A stretch of DNA of 64,000 nt, from positions 222,122-286,121 of the forward strand of contig CAZLYC010000002.1 in the NCBI GenBank assembly GCA_964563755.1. The letters run 5' to 3'. Positions 8,273-16,379 of the stretch are shown here, in pieces (the stretch's first letter is position 1; each line of letters begins with the position of its first letter). The stretch is from JABMQF01 sp964563755 (GTDB taxonomy: Archaea; Nanobdellota; Nanobdellia; Woesearchaeales; UBA11576). The translations under genes and the position numbers were made by a program. The notes under the pieces were generated by a model, which saw only the letters and a program-made list of their open reading frames with translations, was not told the origin of the DNA and searched no databases.

Positions 8273-9403
8273 TTATTCTCGACTGACATATTTCGCTTCA
8301 AATTCTTTTTTAAATTCTGCAAATTCTCCTTTGTCTATTGCATTGCGTATGTTTTCCATGAGCTTCACTAAGAAGTATACATTGTGGTATGAGAAATACC
8401 TGTTATGAGTCCATTCGAAGCTGCGTGAAAGATGATGCAAATATGCTCTTGTGAAATTCTTGCATACATAGCAGTCGCATTCAGGGTCTAGTGGAGAGAA
8501 GTCATTCTTGTATTTTCCCCTGTCGAGTTTTATTGTTCCCTTGCTTGATAGAACATGGCAGTGTCTTGCGTGCTGTGTAGGATAGATTGAGTCGAAACAA
8601 TCTATGCCTAAACTGACTCCCTTCAATATGTCGAGTGGAGTTCCTACTCCCATGAGATATTTTGGTTTTTCTTTTGCGAGTTTTGGCAGCTGCCAGTTTA
8701 TTGCTTCAAACATCTCTTTGCCTGTCTCGCCGATGCAGAGTCCGCCAAGAGCTATACCATCGAAGTCAAGGCTGTTGATGAATTCTCCGCTCTTCTCTCG
8801 CAGGTCCTTGTAGAGGCCTCCTTGAGCTATGCCGAAAATCAGCTGCTTCCTGTCATAGAAATTCTTTCCTTCATGGTCATCATGGTATTTCTTGCATCGT
8901 TCTGCCCAGAGGTGTGTCCTTCTTACAGCTTCAGATATCTCTTCTTTTGATGAACGTATCTTATGAACATGGTCGAGGCACATCGCGACATCGCTCCCCA
9001 GCTCGCGCTCTATCTGTATTACAGTTTCAGGTGTAAGAAAAAGTTTTCTTCCTGAGAAAGGATCGGCAAGCTTTACTCCCTTGTCGCTGATAGAGTCAAG
9101 GAAAGATTCTGATAGCATCTGGAATCCTCCGCTGTCTGAGAAGATGCAATGCTGGAAGTTCATCATGTTGTGCACTCCGCCTGCTGCTTTCAGTACATCC
9201 AGTCCTGGCTTGAGGTGTGAGATGTATGCGTTAGTTATGAGTGTACGTCCTCCCATCGCTTCAAGCTCCATGGGAGATACATGCTTTATGGTTAGCTTTG
9301 TCGCGACAGGCATGAAGAAAGGAGTTTTTACAGTTCCATGGGCTGTCTTGAGTTCGCCTGTTCTCGCATCGCTTGAGCTGTCTGTGTTTTTTATCTTGTA
9401 CAT
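8273..9403 (-). CDS. tgt: tRNA-guanine transglycosylase, bacterial/queuine type
   Basis: Exchanges a guanine in tRNA for a 7-deazaguanine base. Seen: DSGGFQM substrate-loop motif, base-recognition GGLCIGE, nucleophile Asp in GIDCFDS, and the zinc site CDCYVC with a following His. At 376 aa it has the length and DSGGFQ signature of bacterial queuosine TGT. Canonical archaeal ArcTGT is longer (about 580 aa or split), has a C-terminal PUA domain and acts at position 15. The PTR motif after the nucleophile is PTQ here, which is unusual. A TATA-like box at 9425-9434 predicts a leaderless mRNA at this ATG. It may be transferred from bacteria or a lineage-specific type. Confidence 0.9.
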   Translation of the reverse strand: MYKIKNTDSSSDARTGELKTAHGTVKTPFFMPVATKLTIKHVSPMELEAMGGRTLITNAYISHLKPGLDVLKAAGGVHNMMNFQHCIFSDSGGFQMLSESFLDSISDKGVKLADPFSGRKLFLTPETVIQIERELGSDVAMCLDHVHKIRSSKEEISEAVRRTHLWAERCKKYHDDHEGKNFYDRKQLIFGIAQGGLYKDLREKSGEFINSLDFDGIALGGLCIGETGKEMFEAINWQLPKLAKEKPKYLMGVGTPLDILKGVSLGIDCFDSIYPTQHARHCHVLSSKGTIKLDRGKYKNDFSPLDPECDCYVCKNFTRAYLHHLSRSFEWTHNRYFSYHNVYFLVKLMENIRNAIDKGEFAEFKKEFEAKYVSRE

Positions 9404-9467
9404 GCGTTCGAAGAAACAGGCAAGGTTTAAAAAACATTACCCTGCGTTTAAGGACACAACAATAAAC

Positions 9468-9475
9468 TATATAAA
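9468..9475 (+). promoter_or_regulatory. TATA box of aspS
   Basis: TATATAAA centred 26-27 nt before the ATG at 9498, the archaeal TATA-to-start spacing. It therefore predicts a leaderless aspS mRNA and decides between the two in-frame ATGs at 9477 and 9498. Confidence 0.65.
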
Positions 9476-9497
9476 TATGGTTCAGAGCTTTCAACAC

Positions 9498-10784
9498 ATG
9501 GAACGAACAAAAATAGACCAACTGAGCGGAAAAGTAGGATCGACTGTCCTCGTTAAAGGCTGGGTTCAGGAATTCAGGGGGCAGAGCAAGATAAAATTCA
9601 TGCTTCTAAGGGATATAAGTGGCGTTGTGCAGTGTGTTGTTTTTGACCCGACACTTTTTGATTCATGTTCAAAGATAACTACTGAATCAGTGATATCTAT
9701 TGAAGGCATTGTCAAGACTGCAAATGTGAAAAGTGCGGAAGTGACTGAGAAGACGATTGAGATTGAAGTTAAAAAGCTTGATATCATAAGCATTGCAGAA
9801 CCGCTTCCAATCAATGTCGTAGAAAAGGATAAATCAATAGTTACAGACATATCTAAAAGGCTGGATTATCGTTTCCTCGACCTGCACAAGCGGGACATAC
9901 AGGCAATATTCAAGGTTCAGTCTACACTTGTCAACGCGTACAGGGAATTCATGAAAAAAGAATGCGCGATAGAAGCTCTGTTTCCATCTATAATAGGGGC
10001 AAGCAGCGAAGGCGGCACAGAGGTTTTCCCTGTCAAGTATTTTGAGAAAGATGCTCTTCTTTCACAGAGCTGCCAATTGTACAAACAGATGCTGGCGTGT
10101 TCGATGGAAAAAGTATACGCTGTCTTCACTGTGTGGAGAGCTGAGAAGCATAACACTGTCAGGCATCTGAATGAATCCAGGCAGTTTGATTTCGAAATGG
10201 CCTTTGCGGATGACAAGACAGTGATGGATGTGCTCGCAAGATGCGTCCAGTTCATGATAACAAAAGTGCTTGAAGAGAACACGAAAGAGCTTGAGACGTT
10301 GAATGCAACGCTGAAAGTTCCTGGTGTGAAATACATCACTTTTGCTGAAGTCAGCGGTATCATGAAGCAGCACGGCATACACATGGGCGAAGATGATATG
10401 TCTGGCGAGGCTGAAGAGAAGCTTGGTGAACTTTATCCTGATACTATTGTGTTTGTGCACGACTGGCCTATCTCAGGAAAGCCGTTTTACATAATGCCTA
10501 AAGGCGATGGCCTCTCTTTAGGATTTGATGCTATATACAGAGGTATGGAGATATCTTCTGGAGGCCAGAGGATTCACCTGCCAGATTTGCTCACTGAAAG
10601 ATTAAAAGTCAAGGGTTGTAATCCTGAGAATTTCAAAGCATACATTGATTCGTTCAGGTATGGCGCTCCTCCGCACGCAGGATGGGGTGCAGGTGTTGAA
10701 AGGCTCACTATGCTGATATTAGGAATCAAGAACATAAGGGAAGCTGTGCTTTTCCCAAGAGACAGGGATAGGCTCACGCCATAA
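9498..10784 (+). CDS. aspS: Aspartyl-tRNA synthetase, archaeal type
   Basis: Class IIb AspRS, 428 aa, charging tRNA-Asp (possibly also tRNA-Asn). N-terminal OB-fold anticodon-binding domain (about 1-105), then the catalytic domain: GGTEVFPVKYF flipping loop, motif 2 region WRAEKHNTVRHLNE, and motif 3 GAGVERLTMLILG with the terminal LFPRDRDRLTP. It lacks the bacterial GAD insertion, as archaeal enzymes do. At the position occupied by Trp in discriminating archaeal AspRS (GWVxE in the OB fold) it has Gln, so tRNA specificity cannot be assumed. The open frame extends upstream to 9081 inside tgt. The TATA box at 9468-9475 places the true start at 9498. Confidence 0.93.
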   Translation: MERTKIDQLSGKVGSTVLVKGWVQEFRGQSKIKFMLLRDISGVVQCVVFDPTLFDSCSKITTESVISIEGIVKTANVKSAEVTEKTIEIEVKKLDIISIAEPLPINVVEKDKSIVTDISKRLDYRFLDLHKRDIQAIFKVQSTLVNAYREFMKKECAIEALFPSIIGASSEGGTEVFPVKYFEKDALLSQSCQLYKQMLACSMEKVYAVFTVWRAEKHNTVRHLNESRQFDFEMAFADDKTVMDVLARCVQFMITKVLEENTKELETLNATLKVPGVKYITFAEVSGIMKQHGIHMGEDDMSGEAEEKLGELYPDTIVFVHDWPISGKPFYIMPKGDGLSLGFDAIYRGMEISSGGQRIHLPDLLTERLKVKGCNPENFKAYIDSFRYGAPPHAGWGAGVERLTMLILGIKNIREAVLFPRDRDRLTP

Positions 10785-10855
10785 TTATCAATATTTGATG
10801 AGTAAATATTATAAACAGCAATCCCTTTAGGATATGTAATTCAAAACGGGGTGGA

Positions 10856-11257
10856 ATGATGGGTCTTTTTTCAAGGAAAGAGGATACGAAATACATAAAG
10901 GAGTTCGACAGCTCTTTGGGAGAGATACTTTCGCTGGCTAAAAAGTTCCGCGAGCTTCACTTCAGTTCTATCGAGCTTTTTGAGAAGAATTTTTCGGAGA
11001 GTAAGACTCCTGATGACCTTGAGAAAGAGCGCATGCTTTTCGAGAAGCATCTTGATATTCTGCAGAAGCTAAAGTTCCAGGCAGACCTGCTTGTTGATGA
11101 GGCGTTTAAGCTTGTGAGGAGCGAGACAGCTCTTACAGAGGCTGACAGGATGGAGCTGAGGAAGATACTCATGTCGCAGAAAGAAGAACCTACAACTATA
11201 GCTGTTCCTGCTAAAAAAGCGGTTAAAAAGGCTAAAAAGCCCAAAAAGAAGAGATAA
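10856..11257 (+). CDS. Hypothetical helical protein with Lys-rich tail
   Basis: Not recognised. 133 aa, almost entirely alpha-helical and coiled-coil (residues about 10-105), ending in a Lys/Ala/Pro-rich basic tail (last 20 residues with repeated KKA and KKP units) that could bind nucleic acid or an acidic partner. A TATA-like element (10808-10816) and a GGGGTGG Shine-Dalgarno directly before the ATG support expression and the start. It follows aspS on the same strand but has its own promoter. Confidence 0.75.
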   Translation: MMGLFSRKEDTKYIKEFDSSLGEILSLAKKFRELHFSSIELFEKNFSESKTPDDLEKERMLFEKHLDILQKLKFQADLLVDEAFKLVRSETALTEADRMELRKILMSQKEEPTTIAVPAKKAVKKAKKPKKKR

Positions 11258-11323
11258 AGTCACTACTGCTTGATAGTTAAAAATTAGAAAGGTTTATAAA
11301 TCGTTCTTCCATTTTTATTTCAC

Positions 11324-12034
11324 ATGGGGGATGTCTACAGGATAAATATACTTGTAAGGAACTTCTTAGAGCACGAGATTTTCAAGGTCAATGATTATCT
11401 TAAAGCAGACAATCAGTATATAGCATTAGAAGAGTATCCTGAGACCATAAAAGATCCGAAAAAAGCCAATCCTGAAAACAGGTCTTTCCTTGAGATGATA
11501 CTTAGGTCCGCACAGAACAAAGGCACACCGATAATGCCGCTCAAATCCGAGTCATACTGTCCGCGAAGAATAAAACGCGCAGTACCTGACCAGAGCAAGC
11601 CTGAACTTGTGGATGCGGCAGCGAAATTCTTTGAACGGATTATTCAGGCAAGCCGTGTATTCCCTAGACTTTCAAGTTCGCAGTACACAACTATAATACT
11701 GAAGCCAGAAGCGCACAATGTATTTTACAGGATGCTTCTTGAGCACCAGAAAGCTGAGAAGAAAGAAAATAAGAATGCTGCTGAATATTCATATATTCTT
11801 GATAACGACCATCCGAGGTCAAAAGTGGACATATATGCTGACGGCCTTTTCGACTTCCATGAATGCAACATGCAAAGCAGGAGCTGGCCTTCTGAATTCA
11901 TGGGTTTCAGCATAGAACCTGACGACTGCCTCTCGATGATGGAAGTTTTCTGGCGAGGTCTTGAGGAGACGATAAAAGTGAAATCAGAAGATGATGAAGC
12001 CAAGCGCGACGGGCTTCTCATAAAGTTAAGATAA
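11324..12034 (+). CDS. Hypothetical protein, 236 aa
   Basis: No family recognised. It is a soluble mixed alpha/beta protein without signal peptide or membrane segment. Features seen: a charged central helix (about 140-155) and a conserved-looking block HECNMQSRSWPSEFMGFS near residue 180. A TATA-like TTTATAAA (11293-11300) about 26 nt upstream makes the ATG at 11324 a leaderless start. Codon use and composition resemble the neighbours, so the reading frame is probably real. Confidence 0.7.
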   Translation: MGDVYRINILVRNFLEHEIFKVNDYLKADNQYIALEEYPETIKDPKKANPENRSFLEMILRSAQNKGTPIMPLKSESYCPRRIKRAVPDQSKPELVDAAAKFFERIIQASRVFPRLSSSQYTTIILKPEAHNVFYRMLLEHQKAEKKENKNAAEYSYILDNDHPRSKVDIYADGLFDFHECNMQSRSWPSEFMGFSIEPDDCLSMMEVFWRGLEETIKVKSEDDEAKRDGLLIKLR

Positions 12035-12047
12035 AAAATTAAAATAA

Positions 12048-12527
12048 TCAGGCTGCTTTTCTAAGCGAACGTATAATCTTCTTCTCTTTTTCATATTCTT
12101 TCTTTGTTGAGTTGACATTGTTGATGAAGTTTTCCCATGCCTGTCCGAGCATCTTCGCTTCATCTTCAAGCACTTTATCAAAGTCTATCTTCTTGGCAGA
12201 TATTACTGCAGTCTGTCTTAGGTATTTTGTCTGATAATCTATGACCCCAAGCCATGCAAATATATCTCTGCTGAGAATGCCCTGAATGCCAAGGACGTTT
12301 CTCGCTTCCTCGTTTATCTTCTGCACCTGCTTAAGCGCTTTTTCTGTCTCATCAGGTGTCAGAGTATTTATCCTATCAGAATATCTTTTCATGAAATCTT
12401 CGCTCAATGCGTAGAATTGTGTTATAGAACGCAATGATTCATTCTTTGCTCTGTTGAGCTCGGCATATTCAGCCTTAAGGTTTTTATCTGGACCGAAATT
12501 CTTTGATAGCCAATCAAATACTCCCAT
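12048..12527 (-). CDS. Hypothetical helical protein, 159 aa
   Basis: Not recognised. It is all-alpha by composition, with heptad-like stretches around residues 20-50, 65-85 and 125-155 and a basic C-terminus. No membrane segment or signal. The ATG is preceded by AGGTG (SD-like). It converges with the 11324-12034 gene with a 13-nt gap. Its length and helical nature resemble the 10856-11257 product, but no clear sequence similarity is visible. Confidence 0.7.
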   Translation of the reverse strand: MGVFDWLSKNFGPDKNLKAEYAELNRAKNESLRSITQFYALSEDFMKRYSDRINTLTPDETEKALKQVQKINEEARNVLGIQGILSRDIFAWLGVIDYQTKYLRQTAVISAKKIDFDKVLEDEAKMLGQAWENFINNVNSTKKEYEKEKKIIRSLRKAA

Positions 12528-12650
12528 TTTAGCACCTCTGTTTTATTATGTGATAACTAAATGATTATTCTCTAATATTTAAACATATAGGCGTCTAAAA
12601 CCTTGTTTTTTGAGTTAAATTTTTAAAGAAAAGCTTCTCGAGAGTCATTG

Positions 12651-13022
12651 ATGCCTACAATAATATTAGCAGGGTGCGCTATCCTCAATCAGGGAAATTT
12701 ATTGTTGATTAGGAAGAAGGATAAGGATATCTGGGAGCTGCCTGGCGGGATGGTCAAGAAGAAGGCAGAGACAGAGCAGGCTGCTGCTGCGAATACAAAA
12801 GCGCAGATTGGTGTTGATCCTGTGATTATACAACAGTTCAGTGTTCTCGAATATCAGAAAGGGGATACTAACATTGAAGCTTCTATTTTTGAGTGCAGCA
12901 TAGAACCTGATTCGACGTTTATGCGCGGGACAGATGTCGAAGAAGTGAAGTGGTTTGCGATTAAGGGAATCGAAAAAGAGAACATAGGCGATGATGTGAA
13001 GGCAGTTCTTGAAGAACTGTAA
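12651..13022 (+). CDS. Nudix-fold protein with degenerate catalytic box
   Basis: The fold is clear: N-terminal strand with AGCAILNQGNLLLIRKK, then WELPGGMV, a helix, a C-terminal strand with EVKWFAIKGIE and a final helix, 123 aa. The Nudix box GX5EX7REUXEEXGU is aligned but its functional residues are gone. The Glu after G-X5 is Ala, the Arg-Glu pair is Ala-Asn, and the Glu-Glu pair is Ala-Gln, while the flanking Gly residues and hydrophobics remain. It is therefore probably a non-hydrolytic Nudix pseudoenzyme that binds a nucleotide or protein. A TTG at 12648 adjoins the ATG at 12651, which is preferred. It converges with mre11, 4 nt apart. Confidence 0.82.
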   Translation: MPTIILAGCAILNQGNLLLIRKKDKDIWELPGGMVKKKAETEQAAAANTKAQIGVDPVIIQQFSVLEYQKGDTNIEASIFECSIEPDSTFMRGTDVEEVKWFAIKGIEKENIGDDVKAVLEEL

Positions 13023-13026
13023 TCAG

Positions 13027-14241
13027 TTATCTTTCAAATATCTTTTCAAATTCTGTTATTACTCTTGTCTCATAGTCTGATTGCTTCTCTCCCTCCTCTT
13101 TCTCTATATCCAACGAACTCATGAGTGTCTCTATTAGTTTTTTCTCGCCTTCTTCGTCAAGCTTCAATGATTTTATCTGCCCGAGGTTTTCCTGCATGAC
13201 CAGCTTTTCTGTCTCTTCTGCAGTATCTGCCTTTACTTTCACCTGGCTGAATTCTTTTGACGAGAGCTTGTTTGTGTTTTTCAGGAATATTAGCGCCCCT
13301 TTCTCATCCAGAAGTTCAGATATTTTGGCAGTGTTTACCTCTGATGTCTTGCCAGTCTCAAGAGTGCCTGAAAGTTTTAGCAAGACTATCTTGTCCTTGA
13401 CATTCTTTTGTTTTATTGCGTCTATCATCTCGTCATTGATTTGCTGCGTTGACTTGTGGTCGCAGTCTATGTTTATGCTGAGAGGTTCTGCAAGGTTTAT
13501 CGATTCATAGGATATCTTTCCGGAATCATAGAAATAATATCCGCCGTGCTTTAGCTTCTCAAGTTCAGAGAAGCTGTTAGGGAATGTCGGGCCAGGATAT
13601 ACTAGATTAGTGTAGCCTTCTATGCTTACCTGCTTGACTATGTGGACGTGCCCTCCTGCATAATAGTTGAACCCTCTTGGTAGAAGGGAGACTGGTGCAG
13701 ATTCCATCTTCTCTAGGTCTTCTGTCTTCATCTCAGATATTGCTGTGTGGAACATGAATATCTTGAATCCTGTTTCCTGCTCGAGATTCTCACGATAGAG
13801 GTCTTCATAGTATTTTCTCTCAAGCATCCCTTTCTTTCCTATCATCCCGGTTATCTTTGCTCCGGTTTTCTTGTCTGTCGTGAATTCAAGTCTTAGTTTT
13901 CCGTCTTCTGTTATCTCTCCTTTGCAGACATTAATTGCCAGTCCTGCCTCTTCAAGGACTTCAAGCATGGTTTTTCCTGATGGAGAAAAATCATGGCTCC
14001 CTGCTATGGTGTATACTGGTATATTCCTGTCTTTCAATCTCTTGAGCCCGGATACTGCTGTCTTCAGTGACTCGATTGGCGGTATGCTTGTGTTGAACAG
14101 GTCTCCTGACAAGAGCACGAAATCTGCATTTTTCTGTATCGCATTGTCTATCGCTGATACGAATGCCTGTGTGTTAAGATCCCTTATCTTGGGCTCTTTC
14201 CAGCTTCCAAGGTGCACGTCTGCTATGTGCAAGAATTTCAT
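13027..14241 (-). CDS. mre11: Mre11/SbcD-family DNA repair nuclease
   Basis: Manganese-dependent nuclease of the calcineurin phosphoesterase superfamily, acting with Rad50 at double-strand breaks. All phosphoesterase motifs are visible: ADVHLG (I), LSGDLFN (II), AGSHDF (III), FMFHTAI (IV) and GGHVHI (V). A capping domain and a helical, charged C-terminus (about 300-404) follow, where Rad50 binds. Length is 404 aa, normal. In most archaea mre11 sits with rad50, herA and nurA. Here only herA is close (16.4-17.9 kb), separated by two other genes, and rad50 and nurA are not in the window. Confidence 0.92.
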   Translation of the reverse strand: MKFLHIADVHLGSWKEPKIRDLNTQAFVSAIDNAIQKNADFVLLSGDLFNTSIPPIESLKTAVSGLKRLKDRNIPVYTIAGSHDFSPSGKTMLEVLEEAGLAINVCKGEITEDGKLRLEFTTDKKTGAKITGMIGKKGMLERKYYEDLYRENLEQETGFKIFMFHTAISEMKTEDLEKMESAPVSLLPRGFNYYAGGHVHIVKQVSIEGYTNLVYPGPTFPNSFSELEKLKHGGYYFYDSGKISYESINLAEPLSINIDCDHKSTQQINDEMIDAIKQKNVKDKIVLLKLSGTLETGKTSEVNTAKISELLDEKGALIFLKNTNKLSSKEFSQVKVKADTAEETEKLVMQENLGQIKSLKLDEEGEKKLIETLMSSLDIEKEEGEKQSDYETRVITEFEKIFER

Positions 14242-14306
14242 TTTTGTCTAAAACCCCTCAAGAACAATAAAAATAAGGATGTTTAATTAAACTTTTGTTT
14301 GTATTA

Positions 14307-14747
14307 TTATTCCTTAGAATTGACAAAATTATAGAATGCGCGCATGAAGAACATGTCGTATTTTTCTGTTCCTATGCTGTCTATCTTTGCTACAGGCTGA
14401 GCGTCCTCTCCCTTTATCCTAGGGTCGATTTCGGCTATCGCATCAAGCGCTTTCTTGGCAAGCTCAAGCTGCTGGCTTGCAGGTATTGTTGCGTTTATGC
14501 CTGTTTTTGACAGTCTTTTAAGGTTATAGAACTCATGGACAGGTGTTCCTCCTACCATGTTTTCTGGCATTATCATATGCAGGTACATTGTTTTAGGTTC
14601 AGAAAGACCAGATATGTCATATTTTAATGAATAGTGACCTATTTTACCTTCTCCATCTGCAATATCCTCTAATTTCTCTTCTAGAGTTATTGAGACTGAT
14701 TCTGGCGAGAGTACGCGCAATAAGTTGAGTATTTCACTATCCCCCAT
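14307..14747 (-). CDS. Hypothetical protein downstream of GGDEF gene
   Basis: Not recognised. A soluble alpha/beta protein of 146 aa from this start. The open frame continues upstream to a GTG at 14798, overlapping the stop of the GGDEF gene, with another ATG at 14774. A TATA-like TTTATATAT at 14776-14784 would start transcription near 14755, and GGTGA sits 5 nt before the ATG at 14747, so that start is chosen. If instead translated from 14798 it would be coupled to the GGDEF gene. Its position directly behind that gene makes it a candidate effector or partner (inference). Confidence 0.6.
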   Translation of the reverse strand: MGDSEILNLLRVLSPESVSITLEEKLEDIADGEGKIGHYSLKYDISGLSEPKTMYLHMIMPENMVGGTPVHEFYNLKRLSKTGINATIPASQQLELAKKALDAIAEIDPRIKGEDAQPVAKIDSIGTEKYDMFFMRAFYNFVNSKE

Positions 14748-14797
14748 GATACTCACCGATTTAGCATCATCCATATATAAATATTTCGTATTTTTCA

Positions 14798-16324
14798 CTA
14801 CTGTATGGTGGGTGCAAATAATGATGCCTTGACCCTATTCCTGCCTTCATGTTTTGCTGAATAAAGCTCATTATCTGCCTGCTTCATTATCTGCTTTACG
14901 ACTTTTTGCACATCCATTGCAAGCATAGATACGTGCTCATAATCATCTATAGCGACAACTCCTGAGCTTACAGTAACTGGTGATATAAGCTCCCCTTTTA
15001 GGTCAGTCATAGGGTGACGTTCTATCGCTTTTCGTATTCTTTCAGCAGTCTCTATCCCCCCATTTAAGTCTGTTGAAGGAAGCAAGACCACTATCTCTTC
15101 GCCACCAATCCTATAGACATTATCTTTGGGTCTCTGAAGAGCTGATTTTATTATTGCGCCTACTTCAATCAGGACCTTATCACCTATGTCATGTCCGTAA
15201 GTGTCATTGAAATTCTTAAAATGGTCGATGTCTATCATAATAATCGCGAAAGGGATCTTCTCTTTAACATTCGTGGCTATGTCTCGTTCAAAAGATGACC
15301 TGTTTTTTATGTGCATCATGAGGTCATGCGTTGCCCTTAACTTGATATCCTCCATTTTCTTTCTGGACTGCTGCCAGAGGACTTTTGTGTACGCTTGCAC
15401 CTCTTCTGTGAATGCATCAGGATTGCTCTTTATTGCTGAGATGAGCATGTGTATCTCTTCAGGCTCTGTAAAAGTCATATATATTCTTCTTATTTGTTCA
15501 ATATCTATGCGCATACTTTGTTTCTTTTTTTCAAACACAAGGTTGCATAGACGGTCAATAGGTGTTATTTCCTGTCTTGCGAGACTATTGAACGGGTCAT
15601 AGAAATCCAATTTCTCCTGCATGAGTATAGAGTGTATCTGCGAAATTATGCTCAATAGGTATTTCTCATGCGATTCTCTTTGTGAAGGGTCGAATTTTTG
15701 TTTTTGGTGCGTGAATGATACTGCCAGTATCTTCTTTTCCTGCTCGACAAGGTATTTTAGGCGCGTCACGAACGCATGCTGTTTCCGTATGAGCTCGGCA
15801 AGTTTCCTGTGTATCGCCATTATTTTTGTCTCAGTCTCTATCTCTTCTTTTGTTGCTGCTTGCCTTGCTTTTAGTTTTGACTTGGCATCAGAAAGAAGCG
15901 GCGCAAGTTCATGCTCTTCTATGTTGTATTCATCAATATCCTTGTTTTTAAGAGAGTCTATGCTTTGAGCATCGGCTCTTAACAAATCAAGAGTCAGTTT
16001 GTCCTCATCAAGGACAATATCTATGTTTTTGAGTATGCTTACAGTATTGTTATCCATATCTTCTGAGATATCTTGGCACTTTTGTCCTAGCTCATCCCAT
16101 TTTTTTGTGTCTCCATCTCTCCATGCAGCTCGTTGCTCTCTGCTTGTGGTTTCGAGAAAATAGAAGTATTTCTCATGGTCATATATTATGCCAATCCTCA
16201 TTTCAAAATCTTCTGCCAATGCTACAAGAAATCTGGTTATCTCATTTATCTGAGTTAGAAGTTCTTCCCTTGTCGCAGTCTTTGGGTTGTGCAGCTTTGT
16301 CTTGAAATGCAGTCCTTTGCTCAT
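14798..16324 (-). CDS. GGDEF-domain protein, predicted diguanylate cyclase
   Basis: Predicted cytosolic c-di-GMP synthase, 508 aa. Residues about 1-340 are helical with long coiled coils and no membrane segment. The C-terminal about 165 residues are a GGDEF domain: metal and nucleotide residues in IMIDIDHFKNFNDTYGH, active-site loop GGEEI (the A-site GG[DE]EF variant), and an intact-looking inhibitory I-site RPKD exactly five residues before GGEE. These features predict an active, product-inhibited enzyme. GGDEF proteins are rare in archaea. The TTG at 16336 is in frame, but a TATA-like TTTTAAATA at 16348-16356 fits a leaderless ATG at 16324. No EAL, HD-GYP or PilZ gene is in the window. Confidence 0.9.
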   Translation of the reverse strand: MSKGLHFKTKLHNPKTATREELLTQINEITRFLVALAEDFEMRIGIIYDHEKYFYFLETTSREQRAAWRDGDTKKWDELGQKCQDISEDMDNNTVSILKNIDIVLDEDKLTLDLLRADAQSIDSLKNKDIDEYNIEEHELAPLLSDAKSKLKARQAATKEEIETETKIMAIHRKLAELIRKQHAFVTRLKYLVEQEKKILAVSFTHQKQKFDPSQRESHEKYLLSIISQIHSILMQEKLDFYDPFNSLARQEITPIDRLCNLVFEKKKQSMRIDIEQIRRIYMTFTEPEEIHMLISAIKSNPDAFTEEVQAYTKVLWQQSRKKMEDIKLRATHDLMMHIKNRSSFERDIATNVKEKIPFAIIMIDIDHFKNFNDTYGHDIGDKVLIEVGAIIKSALQRPKDNVYRIGGEEIVVLLPSTDLNGGIETAERIRKAIERHPMTDLKGELISPVTVSSGVVAIDDYEHVSMLAMDVQKVVKQIMKQADNELYSAKHEGRNRVKASLFAPTIQ

Positions 16325-16379
16325 ACTCCATTTCAAAGATATAAGAGTATTTAAAATTTTGTGGTTTGGCTATTCTTGA

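Noticed and set aside
9081..9497. N-terminal extension of AspRS.
   Set aside because: It lies antisense within tgt. TATA position and family length place the start at 9498.
12651..13022. Functional MutT-type hydrolase.
   Set aside because: All catalytic and metal-binding residues of the Nudix box are replaced.
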